Positions 1-8,465 of a DNA stretch of 35,807 nucleotides are shown here, piece after piece. Source of the DNA: Parasulfitobacter algicola. Its GTDB lineage: Bacteria > Pseudomonadota > Alphaproteobacteria > Rhodobacterales > Rhodobacteraceae. The stretch spans positions 1 to 35,807 of the forward strand of contig NZ_JABUFE010000018.1 of assembly GCF_013315265.1 (NCBI RefSeq). Reading direction: 5' to 3'. The translations under genes were made by a program, and so were the position numbers. Numbering within the stretch: position 1 is the stretch's first letter; each line of letters opens with the position of its first letter. The notes under the pieces are model-generated. The model made no database searches. It was given only the letters and a program-made list of their open reading frames with translations, and was not told the origin of the DNA.

Positions 1-76
1 TTTTGACCATCCCGCGCCAGCGGGGTAGTTTCATCGTGCCGGGAAAATCAAAAACGCTCATGAGAGCGTAGGATTT
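1..76 (+). mobile_element. End of a degraded IS element (copy 1)
   Basis: The first ~75 bases align, with scattered mismatches, to the reverse complement of 30814-30889. Both start TTTTGACCATCCC, share GGGGTAGTTT, and later CTCATGAGAG. The second copy lies downstream of a transposase C-terminal relic (30814-31200, minus strand), so this stretch is read as the non-coding end of the same IS type. Its transposase would lie off the left edge, pointing into the window. Family assignment (IS110-like) is inferred from copy 2 only. Confidence 0.5.
54..69 (-). terminator. Possible intrinsic terminator after the marR operon
   Basis: ACGCTC-ATGA-GAGCGT forms a 6-bp stem with a 4-base loop. On the minus strand it is followed by TTTTTGATTTT, so it has the form of a rho-independent terminator about 110 bases beyond the MarR stop. 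It lies inside the IS-end sequence, so it may be co-opted or coincidental. Confidence 0.4.
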
Positions 77-178
77 CGCCCCCACAAACAAACGACCCCC
101 AGCCAATGCAGATCGGGCGTAGTGAATAGTGAGAATGCCCTACGACATAGTTTCGCCCCTAACGGGCCTCGACCCCGC

Positions 179-625
179 TTAGGTAATCTTTGCCAAAAGC
201 GTCATCAGAGTCTTCTTTTCGCCCTGCGTCAGCGGCTTGAGCGTTTCTTCCGAAATCCGCAGCCCATCTTCGATCAGGGTTTGCACGATAGACTGACCTT
301 TGGGGGTCAAAGAGATATCCGAGCGGCGCTTGTCGTTAGGGTTGGCGCTGGAAATCACCAGCCCCTTGGCTTTGAGACGATCGACAACGCCCTTAACTGT
401 TGCGACATCCATCGCTGCCAGACGGCCCAGATGATTTTGCGACACGCTGCCGGTTTCGTATACGCGGATCAGGGTTGAGAATTGGGTTGGCGTCAAATCT
501 TCCGAGATATTCTTTTGAAAGATGACGGCATGGCGCTGGCTGGCAAGCCGAAGCAGGTAACCGACCTGCTGGCTCAGCCTATATCGCTGTTTTTGTTCTA
601 GTATGTCTTCTGAAGCGTGGGTCAT
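179..625 (-). CDS. MarR-family transcriptional regulator
   Basis: 148 aa, the usual MarR length. The central winged helix shows the recognition-helix region (LAAMDVATVKGVVDRLKAKGL, about residues 69-89) and the wing with DKRRSDISLTPKG, a hallmark of the family. It is the last gene of the minus-strand catabolic operon, 54 bases after the second DUF1185 gene. MarR proteins normally bind palindromes and release them on binding a small aromatic ligand. The perfect palindrome at 7767-7784 over the operon promoter is the obvious candidate operator. By analogy with NicR of Pseudomonas, a MarR-type repressor that responds to 6-hydroxynicotinate, the ligand may be a pathway intermediate. That is inference; the family and fold are clear. 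Confidence 0.9.
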   Translation of the reverse strand: MTHASEDILEQKQRYRLSQQVGYLLRLASQRHAVIFQKNISEDLTPTQFSTLIRVYETGSVSQNHLGRLAAMDVATVKGVVDRLKAKGLVISSANPNDKRRSDISLTPKGQSIVQTLIEDGLRISEETLKPLTQGEKKTLMTLLAKIT

Positions 626-679
626 GCCGGACCATACCGCTGTCGTTCCGGATTGAACAGGGCGTCTGTCCTCGGATGA

Positions 680-1264
680 CTATCGTAACCCGTCTTTGCC
701 TTCGGCCTCTTCGTGGGTCAGGCCACCGACACGCGGCAAGGGGCGTCCGCTATCTGTCACAGCAACAGCGACCATGATTTCATCACGCCGGGGGGCGTCA
801 TTCAAGCTGACTTCGATCCCGTCAAAGTGGCTCCGGACATAGGCGGCATCCTTGTGGCCCAATGGCACATCCAGTACTTGACCGGGGCTGCCCATCTTTT
901 TTGAGGACGGCACAAGTGCGGCACCTTTTTCAACGGCTTTGCGCAAGGGCGCACCCAGTTTCGGATGCAGAATGGCGGCTGCATGTTCCAGCTCCCCGCC
1001 TTCGCCAACCATTGCGGATTTGCCATAACTTTCCACGGCATCGCCGGAGATACCAAGCGCCTGCACACATTTTTCGCCCAGAAGCGCCCCCAGTTCCGCA
1101 CCGATATCTATCAACGCACCAAGATCCTCTTGGTAAGTGCCAGCAAATGGGTTTTCGATCACCGCCACCGCAACGGCCTTGCGGGTTGGTGGTGCGATGG
1201 ATTTACCCATCTCGAGATGTGTCTCTTCGACATTCAAAGCGATTTTTCTGATCTTCGCACTCAT
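680..1264 (-). CDS. DUF1185 (amino acid synthesis family) protein, paralog B
   Basis: 194 aa. Matches the DUF1185 pattern: NPFAG near residue 38, GKSAMVGEGGELEHAAA in the centre, VPSSKKMGSPGQVLDVPLGHKDAAYVRSHFD and the late LNDAPRRDEIMVAVAVTDSGRP block. Its ATG overlaps the TGA of the upstream paralog by four bases, so the two are translationally coupled. The biochemical role of DUF1185 is not established. Its recurrence beside a molybdenum hydroxylase and a 6-hydroxynicotinate reductase suggests a step after ring reduction, such as opening or hydrolysis of a cyclic enamide. This is inference. Confidence 0.8.
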   Translation of the reverse strand: MSAKIRKIALNVEETHLEMGKSIAPPTRKAVAVAVIENPFAGTYQEDLGALIDIGAELGALLGEKCVQALGISGDAVESYGKSAMVGEGGELEHAAAILHPKLGAPLRKAVEKGAALVPSSKKMGSPGQVLDVPLGHKDAAYVRSHFDGIEVSLNDAPRRDEIMVAVAVTDSGRPLPRVGGLTHEEAEGKDGLR

Positions 1265-1842
1265 CTCAAACCATCCTTTCCGACAATATCGCTGGCCTTC
1301 AAGCCGCCTGCACGATCATGGATACGGGCACCCGTGCTCATCACAAGGATCAGCGCCATTTCATCGGCGCGGGGCGCATCATTAAGCCCAACCTCCATCG
1401 CGTCAAAATGGCTGCGCACATAAGAGGCGTTGATATGCGTGATCGGTACATCCAGCCGCCCGCCAACACCCGCTACCTTCTTGGTCGATGGTACAATTGC
1501 ATTTGAGTTATCCAACAACTCTCGCATGGCATAGCCGCCCGGAGTATGCCAAAGGGCGCCATGTTCCAGTTCGCCGTCTTCACCGACGATGGCACCCTTA
1601 CCGTAGCCTTCGACATGCGCGGCACCGCCCAGCATCTCGACCAGCCGTCTGGCCATGGACAGGCCCAATGGTTTCAGGTGGTCCATAAACCATTGAATGT
1701 CGGGCTCATAGCGCCCGGCGAAGGGGTTTTTTATCACCGCCATGCCTGCGGCACGTTTCAGGCTTTTATCAGGGACCGGCCCTCTTTCATGGAAAATTTC
1801 TTCGAGTGAGAATGCCGTCTTTCGCACGACCAGATCAGACAT
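1261..1842 (-). CDS. DUF1185 (amino acid synthesis family) protein, paralog A
   Basis: 193 aa from the ATG at 1842. That start overlaps the last codons of the UPF0280 gene and has AAAGGAA about 8 bases upstream; the longer open frame to 1923 only runs inside the UPF0280 gene. Same block order as paralog B (KNPFAG, GKGAIVGEDGELEHGA, VPSTKKV, DVPITHINASYVRSHFDAMEV, LNDAPRADEMALILV). The tandem pair is clearly similar but well diverged. This fits either a heteromeric assembly or two related activities rather than a recent duplication. Function unknown; context ties it to the upstream oxidoreductases. Confidence 0.8.
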   Translation of the reverse strand: MSDLVVRKTAFSLEEIFHERGPVPDKSLKRAAGMAVIKNPFAGRYEPDIQWFMDHLKPLGLSMARRLVEMLGGAAHVEGYGKGAIVGEDGELEHGALWHTPGGYAMRELLDNSNAIVPSTKKVAGVGGRLDVPITHINASYVRSHFDAMEVGLNDAPRADEMALILVMSTGARIHDRAGGLKASDIVGKDGLR

Positions 1843-2698
1843 AAAGCTGTTCCTTTTGTTGGAGTGAAAACATCGGCCCCATGGTGACAGTAGAGTGACC
1901 CTGTAAAAATATCGCAGCGCCAAGTATCAGATTTGCGTGCTGCCATCTTTCCGCAAGCGCGAGCCCGTTGGACAAAGCGCGCTCGCAATCGATATGGGAC
2001 AATCGTGCGCATCCGGTCACGATCCTTTCAGTGCCTAGGTCAGATTGATCGTCAATCTCGTGCGCGGCACAGCGGGTCACGGCCGCATGACCGGGCAGAT
2101 CAACGGCATTGGCAATCAGCGTCGCAGATACATCCGCCAATGCCGCGGTTCGCGCTAGAACGGTCACACTGTCGGCGATACCCATGCTCAGGCTGCGACC
2201 ATGCCGCCCACTTGTCGCAATTCCACCAATACCATCGCCAGCTTTGATCACGATCTGTCCCAAAGGCTGACCATCATGATGTCGCATTTCTGTTTTGAAT
2301 ATCTCGCCTGGGCTTAGATGCAGCGCGATATCACCGCCATTATTCACGTAGCCCCGGTGCAGAGTACCAGCCTTACGCATCGCGTCCAGAACTTCGTCAG
2401 CGACTGAACCCGCCACGGCGGCCATTGGCGTCAGATACCCGGAAAATTTCATGAAACGTGCTGCATCGCACATACGTCGCGCCACATCGCCGTCAGGTCG
2501 CCGTGATCCCTTTTCCATTGGGCAGCGCAGGACATCCAACTCTTCCACCAGCTCGGTCAATATGGTCGAAAACCGGTCACTCGCCGCATCAAAGGCCGCT
2601 TCACGGTCCCCTTCGGCATGGACGATCAGATCAATGGGACCATGCTGCAGATGCAATCGCTGGCCGTCGTGCAGCAAAGAGGCATGCGGTCCCGTCAT
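1835..2698 (-). CDS. UPF0280 family protein (ApbE-like fold)
   Basis: 287 aa. Recognised as UPF0280 by the opening GPHASLLHDGQRLHLQHGPIDL, CPMEKG, the AAVAGSVADEVLDAM segment, YVNNGGDIALHL and the GIGGIATSGRHGRSLSMGIADSV block. UPF0280 proteins are distantly related to the flavin-transferring ApbE fold, but no activity is proven for this branch. It starts six bases after the reductase stop and overlaps paralog A of DUF1185, so it is co-expressed with both. A role in handling the cyclic product of the reductase, or in cofactor attachment, is possible but not shown. Confidence 0.8.
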   Translation of the reverse strand: MTGPHASLLHDGQRLHLQHGPIDLIVHAEGDREAAFDAASDRFSTILTELVEELDVLRCPMEKGSRRPDGDVARRMCDAARFMKFSGYLTPMAAVAGSVADEVLDAMRKAGTLHRGYVNNGGDIALHLSPGEIFKTEMRHHDGQPLGQIVIKAGDGIGGIATSGRHGRSLSMGIADSVTVLARTAALADVSATLIANAVDLPGHAAVTRCAAHEIDDQSDLGTERIVTGCARLSHIDCERALSNGLALAERWQHANLILGAAIFLQGHSTVTMGPMFSLQQKEQLYV

Positions 2699-2703
2699 GG
2701 TCG

Positions 2704-4188
2704 TTATTTCTTTGCCCAGCGGAAGTTCTTATGCGCCATCGGATCATGCGCGCTCTCATTCTGTTTGATGCGCCGCATCTGGCTACCGGCAATTTCTTCG
2801 ACGGTCTGGATATGATCCATATGCCCGCCCAATGTGCGATAATCGCTCACCCGCAAGGTAAACTCGATAGGTGCGACCAAAGCGGGCGTCGGAACATAGC
2901 CAAAGGATTGCGTCGGCATGTCAAGCACATCAACCATGACTGTGATGCCGCCACCAGGCCAGACATAGGCATCGGCTCCGCCACAGGACACATGCGTCAG
3001 TGAATCCTTGACCGACCGGGTAAGTCGTACGGGGTTTTCGGTGACGCCCGCGCGTAGGCTGCCCCCGGCACCGCCCATAAACAGCACCGAACATACCGAA
3101 GGTTCACAATTTTCGGCGATCAGATCGGCCGAGGCACGCAGAGGTGCAGATATCGGTTTTGGCTGCGGGACCAGATCGGCGTCCAGTTCATAATAGGCGT
3201 ATTGCTCACCTGTGGTCGATACCATCAGCAGGCGCAGCCCTTCCCAAGCGACCTTTGCGTTGAACGGGCCGAGGATAGTCAGCGGGTCTTCGATGTCCGT
3301 TCCGCCCCATCCGGTCCCCGGTTTGGCGACCTGAAAGTAGCGGCCTGGTGTTGAACGCCGACCCCGCATCTTGATGCCCGTAGGTGGGACATCCAGTTGC
3401 TTGCCTGCCTCGTGTTCAGACAAGACGCCCGTGATATGATCGTCGACGACCACGACTTCGTCTACATGGTCGATCCATTGCATCGCAAACATACCAATCG
3501 CGGCAGAGCCGCAGCCAACCCGCATCAATTTTTCTTCGACGCCGTTCAAAATAGGGGCCTTGCCCGCCTGCAAGACGACTTCTGCTTGGTGGTCAGCTTC
3601 GCCGACATGCAGTGTGACCGCTTCGCGGTTGCACAGCCGCAATAAAGCATCGCAGGTCACACGGCCCTCTTTCTTACTGCCGCCCGTCAGATGTTCCACA
3701 CCGCCCAGTGACAGCATTTTTGAGCCATATTCAGATGTCATCACATGGCCGATGGGTTCGCCATCGGCATAAACGATATCACGCTCGTGGCCGATATGTC
3801 GGTCGGTGTCGATTTTCACCTTCACGCCGCAATAGCTGAAAATCCCCTCGGTCACGACCGTCACCATATCAACGCCGTCAATGTCCTGACTGACGATAAA
3901 GGGGGCGGGTTTGTAGTCTGGATAGGTGGTACCAGCGCCGACCGCTGTGACGAAAGGGCGCTGACCATTGATGATATCGCCGTCCCAACCGTCATCGTCT
4001 GCTGCGTTTGGCATGAACGGCACCAGCTTTTGATCGCCGCTTTGGATGATTGTCAGTGGATCGACACGCACCAGAGCGCCCTGATGATTTGCGTAGCGAT
4101 CACAGGCCCCGGATTTACCTTCGGAAATGTAGCACATGACCGGACAGGCATCGCAGCGGATCTTTTCCGGATTTCCCTGATCTTTCAT
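2704..4188 (-). CDS. 6-hydroxynicotinate reductase-like iron-sulfur protein
   Basis: 494 aa. The N-terminus carries C12, C15, C19 and C29 in a CxxCPxxCx9C arrangement (RCDACPVMCY, then SGACDRY), consistent with an iron-sulfur cluster. The rest resembles proteins annotated as 6-hydroxynicotinate reductase, which reduce 6-hydroxynicotinate to 1,4,5,6-tetrahydro-6-oxonicotinate, as in Eubacterium barkeri. A glycine-rich MGGAGGSLRAGV stretch is near residue 380. Its ATG overlaps the hydroxylase stop by four bases. This arrangement supports hydroxylation of the ring followed by reduction. The exact substrate is inferred from family and neighbours. Confidence 0.75.
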   Translation of the reverse strand: MKDQGNPEKIRCDACPVMCYISEGKSGACDRYANHQGALVRVDPLTIIQSGDQKLVPFMPNAADDDGWDGDIINGQRPFVTAVGAGTTYPDYKPAPFIVSQDIDGVDMVTVVTEGIFSYCGVKVKIDTDRHIGHERDIVYADGEPIGHVMTSEYGSKMLSLGGVEHLTGGSKKEGRVTCDALLRLCNREAVTLHVGEADHQAEVVLQAGKAPILNGVEEKLMRVGCGSAAIGMFAMQWIDHVDEVVVVDDHITGVLSEHEAGKQLDVPPTGIKMRGRRSTPGRYFQVAKPGTGWGGTDIEDPLTILGPFNAKVAWEGLRLLMVSTTGEQYAYYELDADLVPQPKPISAPLRASADLIAENCEPSVCSVLFMGGAGGSLRAGVTENPVRLTRSVKDSLTHVSCGGADAYVWPGGGITVMVDVLDMPTQSFGYVPTPALVAPIEFTLRVSDYRTLGGHMDHIQTVEEIAGSQMRRIKQNESAHDPMAHKNFRWAKK

Positions 4189-6920
4189 CGCTGAGCCTTT
4201 CGAATTTCGGTTCTGACAAGCGACGGTGTTGCGGGGACCCTTGTAATTCGAACGCCGGTTGCCGAGTTGATGGCGTTCAGAATGGCCGGAGCTGTCGGAA
4301 TTAATACGTGTTCACCCAAGCCCTTTGCACCATAGGGCCCATGGGCGTCAGGTTCTTCAATGATGATCGTCTCGATGGGCGGGATATCACCAATCGTGGG
4401 GATCAGATAATCGTGCAGGTTTTCCGTGCGGCCTGGAATATATTCCTCCATGAGGGCCATCCCCAGCCCCTGTGCAATACCGCCATGAACCTGTCCCTCA
4501 ACCATCATGGGATTGATTGCCCGCCCGACATCGTGTGCTGCTACGAACTTTGTTGGTTTGACCGTCCCCATGGCGGTGTCCACATCAACGACAACTAGAT
4601 GTGCCGCGTAACCGAATTGGGCATAAGGCGCGCCCTGACCGTTCTCATCCAGAGGCTTGGTGGGGGGATCGTATGTTTCTTCGGCTCGAAGGACCAACCG
4701 CTCATCATCGCAAGCCAGTTTGGAGAGGTCGAAGCGATGTTCGCCCTCGGCGTCCGTTGCCACGATCTCGCCATCTCCGAAGGTCAATTCAGCGTCCCGC
4801 GCGACATTCATTCTTTCGAGGATCATTCGGCGTAAGGCCTCGCCCGACAATCGCGCGGCGTTGCCTGACACATAGGTTTGCCGGGAGGCCGATGTCTTGC
4901 CGGCATCGGGCGTGATGTCAGTATCGGCGCCAATACGTAAGATGCTGTCAGAAGGCACACCAAGGGCGGTTGCAAAAATCTGGGTAATGACCGTATTTGC
5001 ACCTTGGCCGATATCCATCGCGCCTTGTTGTAAAACGACACGTCCGTCAGGCCGTACCCCCGACTTGATCGTCGATGGGTTCGGCAGCGACGTGTTCCCG
5101 CACCCATACCACCCCGCAGCAATACCAACGCCGCGTTTGACTGTTGTGCTCTTGTCGTTGAATACCTTTGCTGCAGCAGTTTCGGACTGCCACGCCGGAC
5201 GAAGCGCCTTCAGGCAAGCTGTAATCCCGACACCTTGATCGAAAACCTGCCCGCATACTGTCGGCACACCATTTTTGAGTGCGTTGATGATCCGGAATTC
5301 CAGCGGATCGATGTCCAGCTTCTCAGCTAGTTCGTCAAAAAGGCTTTCTTGCGCAATCGCCGATTGCGGCACACCGAAACCACGAAATGCACCGGCAGGC
5401 GGATTATGCGTATAAATGCCCTTGGCCTCCGCCCTGTAATTGGAAATCGCGTAAGGCCCTGATGCGTGAACTGGCACACGGTTGGCCACTGTGGGACCCC
5501 AGCTTGCATAGGCGCCGGTGTCGAATTCGCCGTAGAAATCAAAGCCGGTGATCCGACCTTCGGCATCTGCGCCGATTTTTAGCCGGATGTCGGATGGATG
5601 TCGCTTGGTGGAACTTTGCATCGACTCTGCGCGCGAATAGCAGATCCGCACCGGTTTGCCTGTCTTCAGCGCTCCAAGCGCAAGATAGGGCTGGACTGAA
5701 AGATCCAGCTTTGACCCAAAGCCACCGCCAACAGCAGTAGGAACGATCCGGATCTGCGATCTGTCGAGTTTTAAAATGATTTCAAGACTATCAAGATCCA
5801 TGACGGGTGCTTGCGTGCATGCATGCACTTCGACCCGACCATCCACGATCTGCGCGAACCCTGCCTCGGGCTCAATATAGGCATGTTCGACAAATCCGCT
5901 GTTGAAGCGCCCCTCTACCGTTTGGGATGCTGCCGATAGCCCTGCCTGCGCGTCACCGCATCGCACGAGACCACCGCACATCACATTGCGTTCTCGCCCG
6001 TTATGCAACTGTGCGGCTGTCTGCTTTTGTGCATCATGAATGTCCTGCGTGGCGGGCATTTCCGTCCACGTCACTGGGAAAGACATGGGGTCGAATGTGA
6101 CCATAAACTCCGGTGTTGCGACGATAGCGGCGACGGCCTCACCACTAAAGCGTGTCTCACCTTCAGCGAAAACAGGCTGATCCATGAATTGCGAAATGAC
6201 GCCAAAGACATTGCGGCCCTCGATATCATCGGTCGTCAAAATCGCCTCGACCCCGGTCGTATCTTTGAACGCATCCAGATCACCAAAGGTGAAAGAGGCG
6301 CGCGGAAAAGGGGACCGGATAACGAATATTTCCAGACACCCGACCGGCGCGACATCGTCGCCAAACGCCTCGGTTCCGTCTACTTTGCATTGACCATCCA
6401 CCCGCGGGATTGACGTGCCGACCCTGCCGTCGCCGTCATGCGCAATAGCTGGCGCGCCGACTACGGCATCAATGATTTTCCGGTAACCGGTGCAACGGCA
6501 CAGAACACCGCCCAGGGCATCTTTGACATCATCCTCAGTGGGTGCATCATTGCTTCGCAGCAACGCAATGGCAGACACCATCATGCCCGGTGTGCAAATA
6601 CCACATTGTGCAGCGCCATGGTTTTGGAAACTCTCGGCGAGCAGTTTCGTTTTTGCTTCGGTTCGGTATAGACCGGCCAGCGTTTCCACGCTGCGCCCTT
6701 CGACTTGGTGGGCGGCTGTCAGACAGGCGCAGACTGGCTGGCCGTCAAGCAGGACAGTGCAGGCACCGCAATCGCCAGCATCACAGCCGATCTTGACGTC
6801 GCGCGCCCCAAGGTTTTCGCGCAGTAACGTCGACAGGCGCTGCCCAGGCGTCACATCAGCATGTGCGGGCTGTTTATTCAGTTCAAACGCGATCTGTTTT
6901 GAGAAAAAGGGCTTGTTCAT
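4185..6920 (-). CDS. Xanthine dehydrogenase-family hydroxylase, fused [2Fe-2S] and Mo subunits
   Basis: 911 aa. Residues 1-160 are the two-cluster [2Fe-2S] module: plant-type C46, C51, C54, C66, then C106, C109, C141, C143 (QCGICTPGM and CRCTGYRKI). Residues ~165-911 are the molybdopterin domain, with GGGFGSK, a FRGFGVPQ segment and, near the C-terminus, GAKGLGEH whose E870 matches the catalytic glutamate of the family. Enzymes of this type add a water-derived hydroxyl to N-heteroaromatic rings. The FAD subunit is encoded immediately upstream (four-base overlap) and the 6-hydroxynicotinate reductase-like gene downstream, so nicotinate is the leading substrate guess. Cofactor maturation genes are not in the window. 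Confidence 0.88.
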   Translation of the reverse strand: MNKPFFSKQIAFELNKQPAHADVTPGQRLSTLLRENLGARDVKIGCDAGDCGACTVLLDGQPVCACLTAAHQVEGRSVETLAGLYRTEAKTKLLAESFQNHGAAQCGICTPGMMVSAIALLRSNDAPTEDDVKDALGGVLCRCTGYRKIIDAVVGAPAIAHDGDGRVGTSIPRVDGQCKVDGTEAFGDDVAPVGCLEIFVIRSPFPRASFTFGDLDAFKDTTGVEAILTTDDIEGRNVFGVISQFMDQPVFAEGETRFSGEAVAAIVATPEFMVTFDPMSFPVTWTEMPATQDIHDAQKQTAAQLHNGRERNVMCGGLVRCGDAQAGLSAASQTVEGRFNSGFVEHAYIEPEAGFAQIVDGRVEVHACTQAPVMDLDSLEIILKLDRSQIRIVPTAVGGGFGSKLDLSVQPYLALGALKTGKPVRICYSRAESMQSSTKRHPSDIRLKIGADAEGRITGFDFYGEFDTGAYASWGPTVANRVPVHASGPYAISNYRAEAKGIYTHNPPAGAFRGFGVPQSAIAQESLFDELAEKLDIDPLEFRIINALKNGVPTVCGQVFDQGVGITACLKALRPAWQSETAAAKVFNDKSTTVKRGVGIAAGWYGCGNTSLPNPSTIKSGVRPDGRVVLQQGAMDIGQGANTVITQIFATALGVPSDSILRIGADTDITPDAGKTSASRQTYVSGNAARLSGEALRRMILERMNVARDAELTFGDGEIVATDAEGEHRFDLSKLACDDERLVLRAEETYDPPTKPLDENGQGAPYAQFGYAAHLVVVDVDTAMGTVKPTKFVAAHDVGRAINPMMVEGQVHGGIAQGLGMALMEEYIPGRTENLHDYLIPTIGDIPPIETIIIEEPDAHGPYGAKGLGEHVLIPTAPAILNAINSATGVRITRVPATPSLVRTEIRKAQR

Positions 6921-7747
6921 CTAGACGCTGCCTGCATGATTGCGCGTTTGCATTGCTCTTGTACCACATCGTAGCGGTACTCTGCTGTGCCCCGCACGTC
7001 ATTGATGGGGGTGAGCGGCGCGAGAAATTCCGGTTTGATGTCCACCTTTTCAAGCCGCTGGCCGATGACGCTGGCCTCAAGTGCTGGCAAGCGCTGCGCA
7101 ACCGCCGAACACGCGCCCACTGCAATCCGCGCATCCGCAATCCGGCCATCTTGCCCCAAGGTCAGGTTCACGGCCGTCATGCAAATCGAGATCACGAGGT
7201 ACCGGCGGCTGCCTAGCTTTTCGAACGCAGATGTCATGTTGGTCGGTGGCACCGAGACCTGAAGGCCGACGACCATTTCATCGGGCCTGAGCGCAGTGGA
7301 CCGGACCCCTGTGAGGAATTCAGCCAGCGGCAAAACCCGAGCGCCGTGCGCATGGCTTGCAAGTTCAACCGATGCGTCAAGTGCCAGCAATGGTGGTACC
7401 CCATCCGCGGCGGGAGACGCATTGCAGATATTGCCAGCCACAGTTGCCGCATTCTGGATTTGAACGCTCCCCACCTCGCGCGCGGCAGCCTTTAAGGCGT
7501 CAAAGGCGGGCCCAAGGTCAGCATTGATGATATCGGTCCATGTTACCGCACTGCCAAAATGTATTGTGTCGTCACGTAAGCTGATCTGCTTCAGGCCATC
7601 GATCCGAGTGACATCCAGATAGAAATCCGGGTGCTGCCCTGGCTGTGCGGACGGGTAAACATCGGTACCACCAGCGATAATCTTGCCTGATCCGCGCGAC
7701 AGCACCTCCAAGGCTTCATCGATCTTTGTGGGGCTAATATAACTCAC
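6917..7747 (-). CDS. FAD-binding subunit of molybdenum hydroxylase
   Basis: 276 aa, typical of the medium (CoxM/XdhB-like) FAD subunit. The two flavin-binding signatures are present: AGGTD at residues 25-29 and TVAGNICNASPAADG at about 102-116. It passes electrons from the iron-sulfur module to an acceptor. It is the first gene of the minus-strand operon, its stop overlaps the start of the fused large subunit, and a well-formed promoter with a palindromic operator lies 20-63 bases upstream of its ATG. Confidence 0.9.
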   Translation of the reverse strand: MSYISPTKIDEALEVLSRGSGKIIAGGTDVYPSAQPGQHPDFYLDVTRIDGLKQISLRDDTIHFGSAVTWTDIINADLGPAFDALKAAAREVGSVQIQNAATVAGNICNASPAADGVPPLLALDASVELASHAHGARVLPLAEFLTGVRSTALRPDEMVVGLQVSVPPTNMTSAFEKLGSRRYLVISICMTAVNLTLGQDGRIADARIAVGACSAVAQRLPALEASVIGQRLEKVDIKPEFLAPLTPINDVRGTAEYRYDVVQEQCKRAIMQAASR

Positions 7748-7766
7748 AAGACATCCCGCCTAATTT

Positions 7767-7784
7767 TCATTTGCATACAAATGA
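7767..7784. promoter_or_regulatory. Perfect 18-bp palindrome, candidate MarR operator
   Basis: TCATTTG-CATA-CAAATGA has two perfect 7-base arms around a 4-base centre. It overlaps the -10 element of the minus-strand promoter and lies 20 bases upstream of the FAD-subunit ATG. Size and symmetry fit MarR-family operators, and a MarR gene ends this same operon. A repressor bound here would block RNA polymerase. Confidence 0.65.
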
Positions 7785-7810
7785 TATTGCTGTAACAGAG
7801 AGACTGTCAA
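7781..7810 (-). promoter_or_regulatory. Sigma70-type promoter of the catabolic operon
   Basis: On the minus strand TTGACA (7810-7805, perfect -35) is followed after 18 bases by TATCAT (7786-7781, 5/6 match to -10). The -10 overlaps the palindrome at 7767-7784. Transcription would start close to the FAD-subunit gene. Confidence 0.6.
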
Positions 7811-7831
7811 CAAAGATTCTTTCGCGATGCG

Positions 7832-8460
7832 ATGTCAGGCAAAGGAAAGAGAGTGAATATAAGTGAAGCGCTGATCGTCATCGATGTACAGAACGGCTTT
7901 TGTCCGGGAGGTGCTTTGGCTGTTGCGGACGGAGATGCGGTCGTTGGTCCGATCAACCAGATGATTGAAACCGCCCCATTGGTGTACTGTCCCAAGACTG
8001 GCAACCTGCGGCCCACAGCTCGTTTTACACATCACATGCCGGAAAATCAGCCTTTGATACGATCCTGATGCCGAATGGATAGCAAACCTTGTGGCCCACG
8101 GACTGTGTCCAAGGCACTAAAGGCGCTGACTTTCATCCAGACCTGAACAGCAATGCCGCTGATACGATTATTCGAAAAGGCACTAACCCAAAGATCGACA
8201 GCTATTCGACATTCTTTGAGAATGATCGCATCACACCGACTGGGCTGGTGGGGTTTTTGAAAGAACGAAATGTCACATCCCTGACACTTGCTGGCTTGGC
8301 GACGGATTTCTGCGTTGCTTATTGGGCAATCGACGCCGTCAGTCAGGGTCTGACGTGAAAGTTGCGCTTGGCGTATGCCGCGCTATTGACCCCAGCAGGT
8401 CCTGCATCGCTAGGCTCGGCGAAATGCGCAAGGCTGTGATCAAGATCGTCGCAGATTAGA
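7832..8460 (+). pseudogene. pncA: Broken nicotinamidase (isochorismatase-fold) gene
   Basis: Three reading frames together encode a full nicotinamidase-like protein. The first gives EALIVIDVQNGFCPGGALAV, with the catalytic Asp of the family. Near 7985 a frameshift leads to SQDWQPAAHSSF, the metal-site region. An in-frame TAG interrupts MPNG|QTLWPTDCVQGT near 8082. The frame then continues through IDSYSTFFENDR and LAGLATDFCVAYWA, which holds the catalytic cysteine. A second frameshift near 8354 precedes VKVALGVCRAIDPSRS and the end at TAG 8458. Two frameshifts plus a nonsense codon make it non-functional. Nicotinamidase converts nicotinamide to nicotinate, which fits the divergent operon. Confidence 0.8.
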
Positions 8461-8465
8461 CGGCG

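Noticed and set aside
11-24. CCCGC-GCCA-GCGGG hairpin near the left edge as a terminator
   Set aside because: Short stem with no T-run on either strand; best explained as part of the IS end, since copy 2 has a compensating CCAC/GTGG version.
122-478. Plus-strand open frame over the marR gene
   Set aside because: Antisense shadow: the minus strand encodes a clear MarR protein and this frame has no family features or ribosome site.
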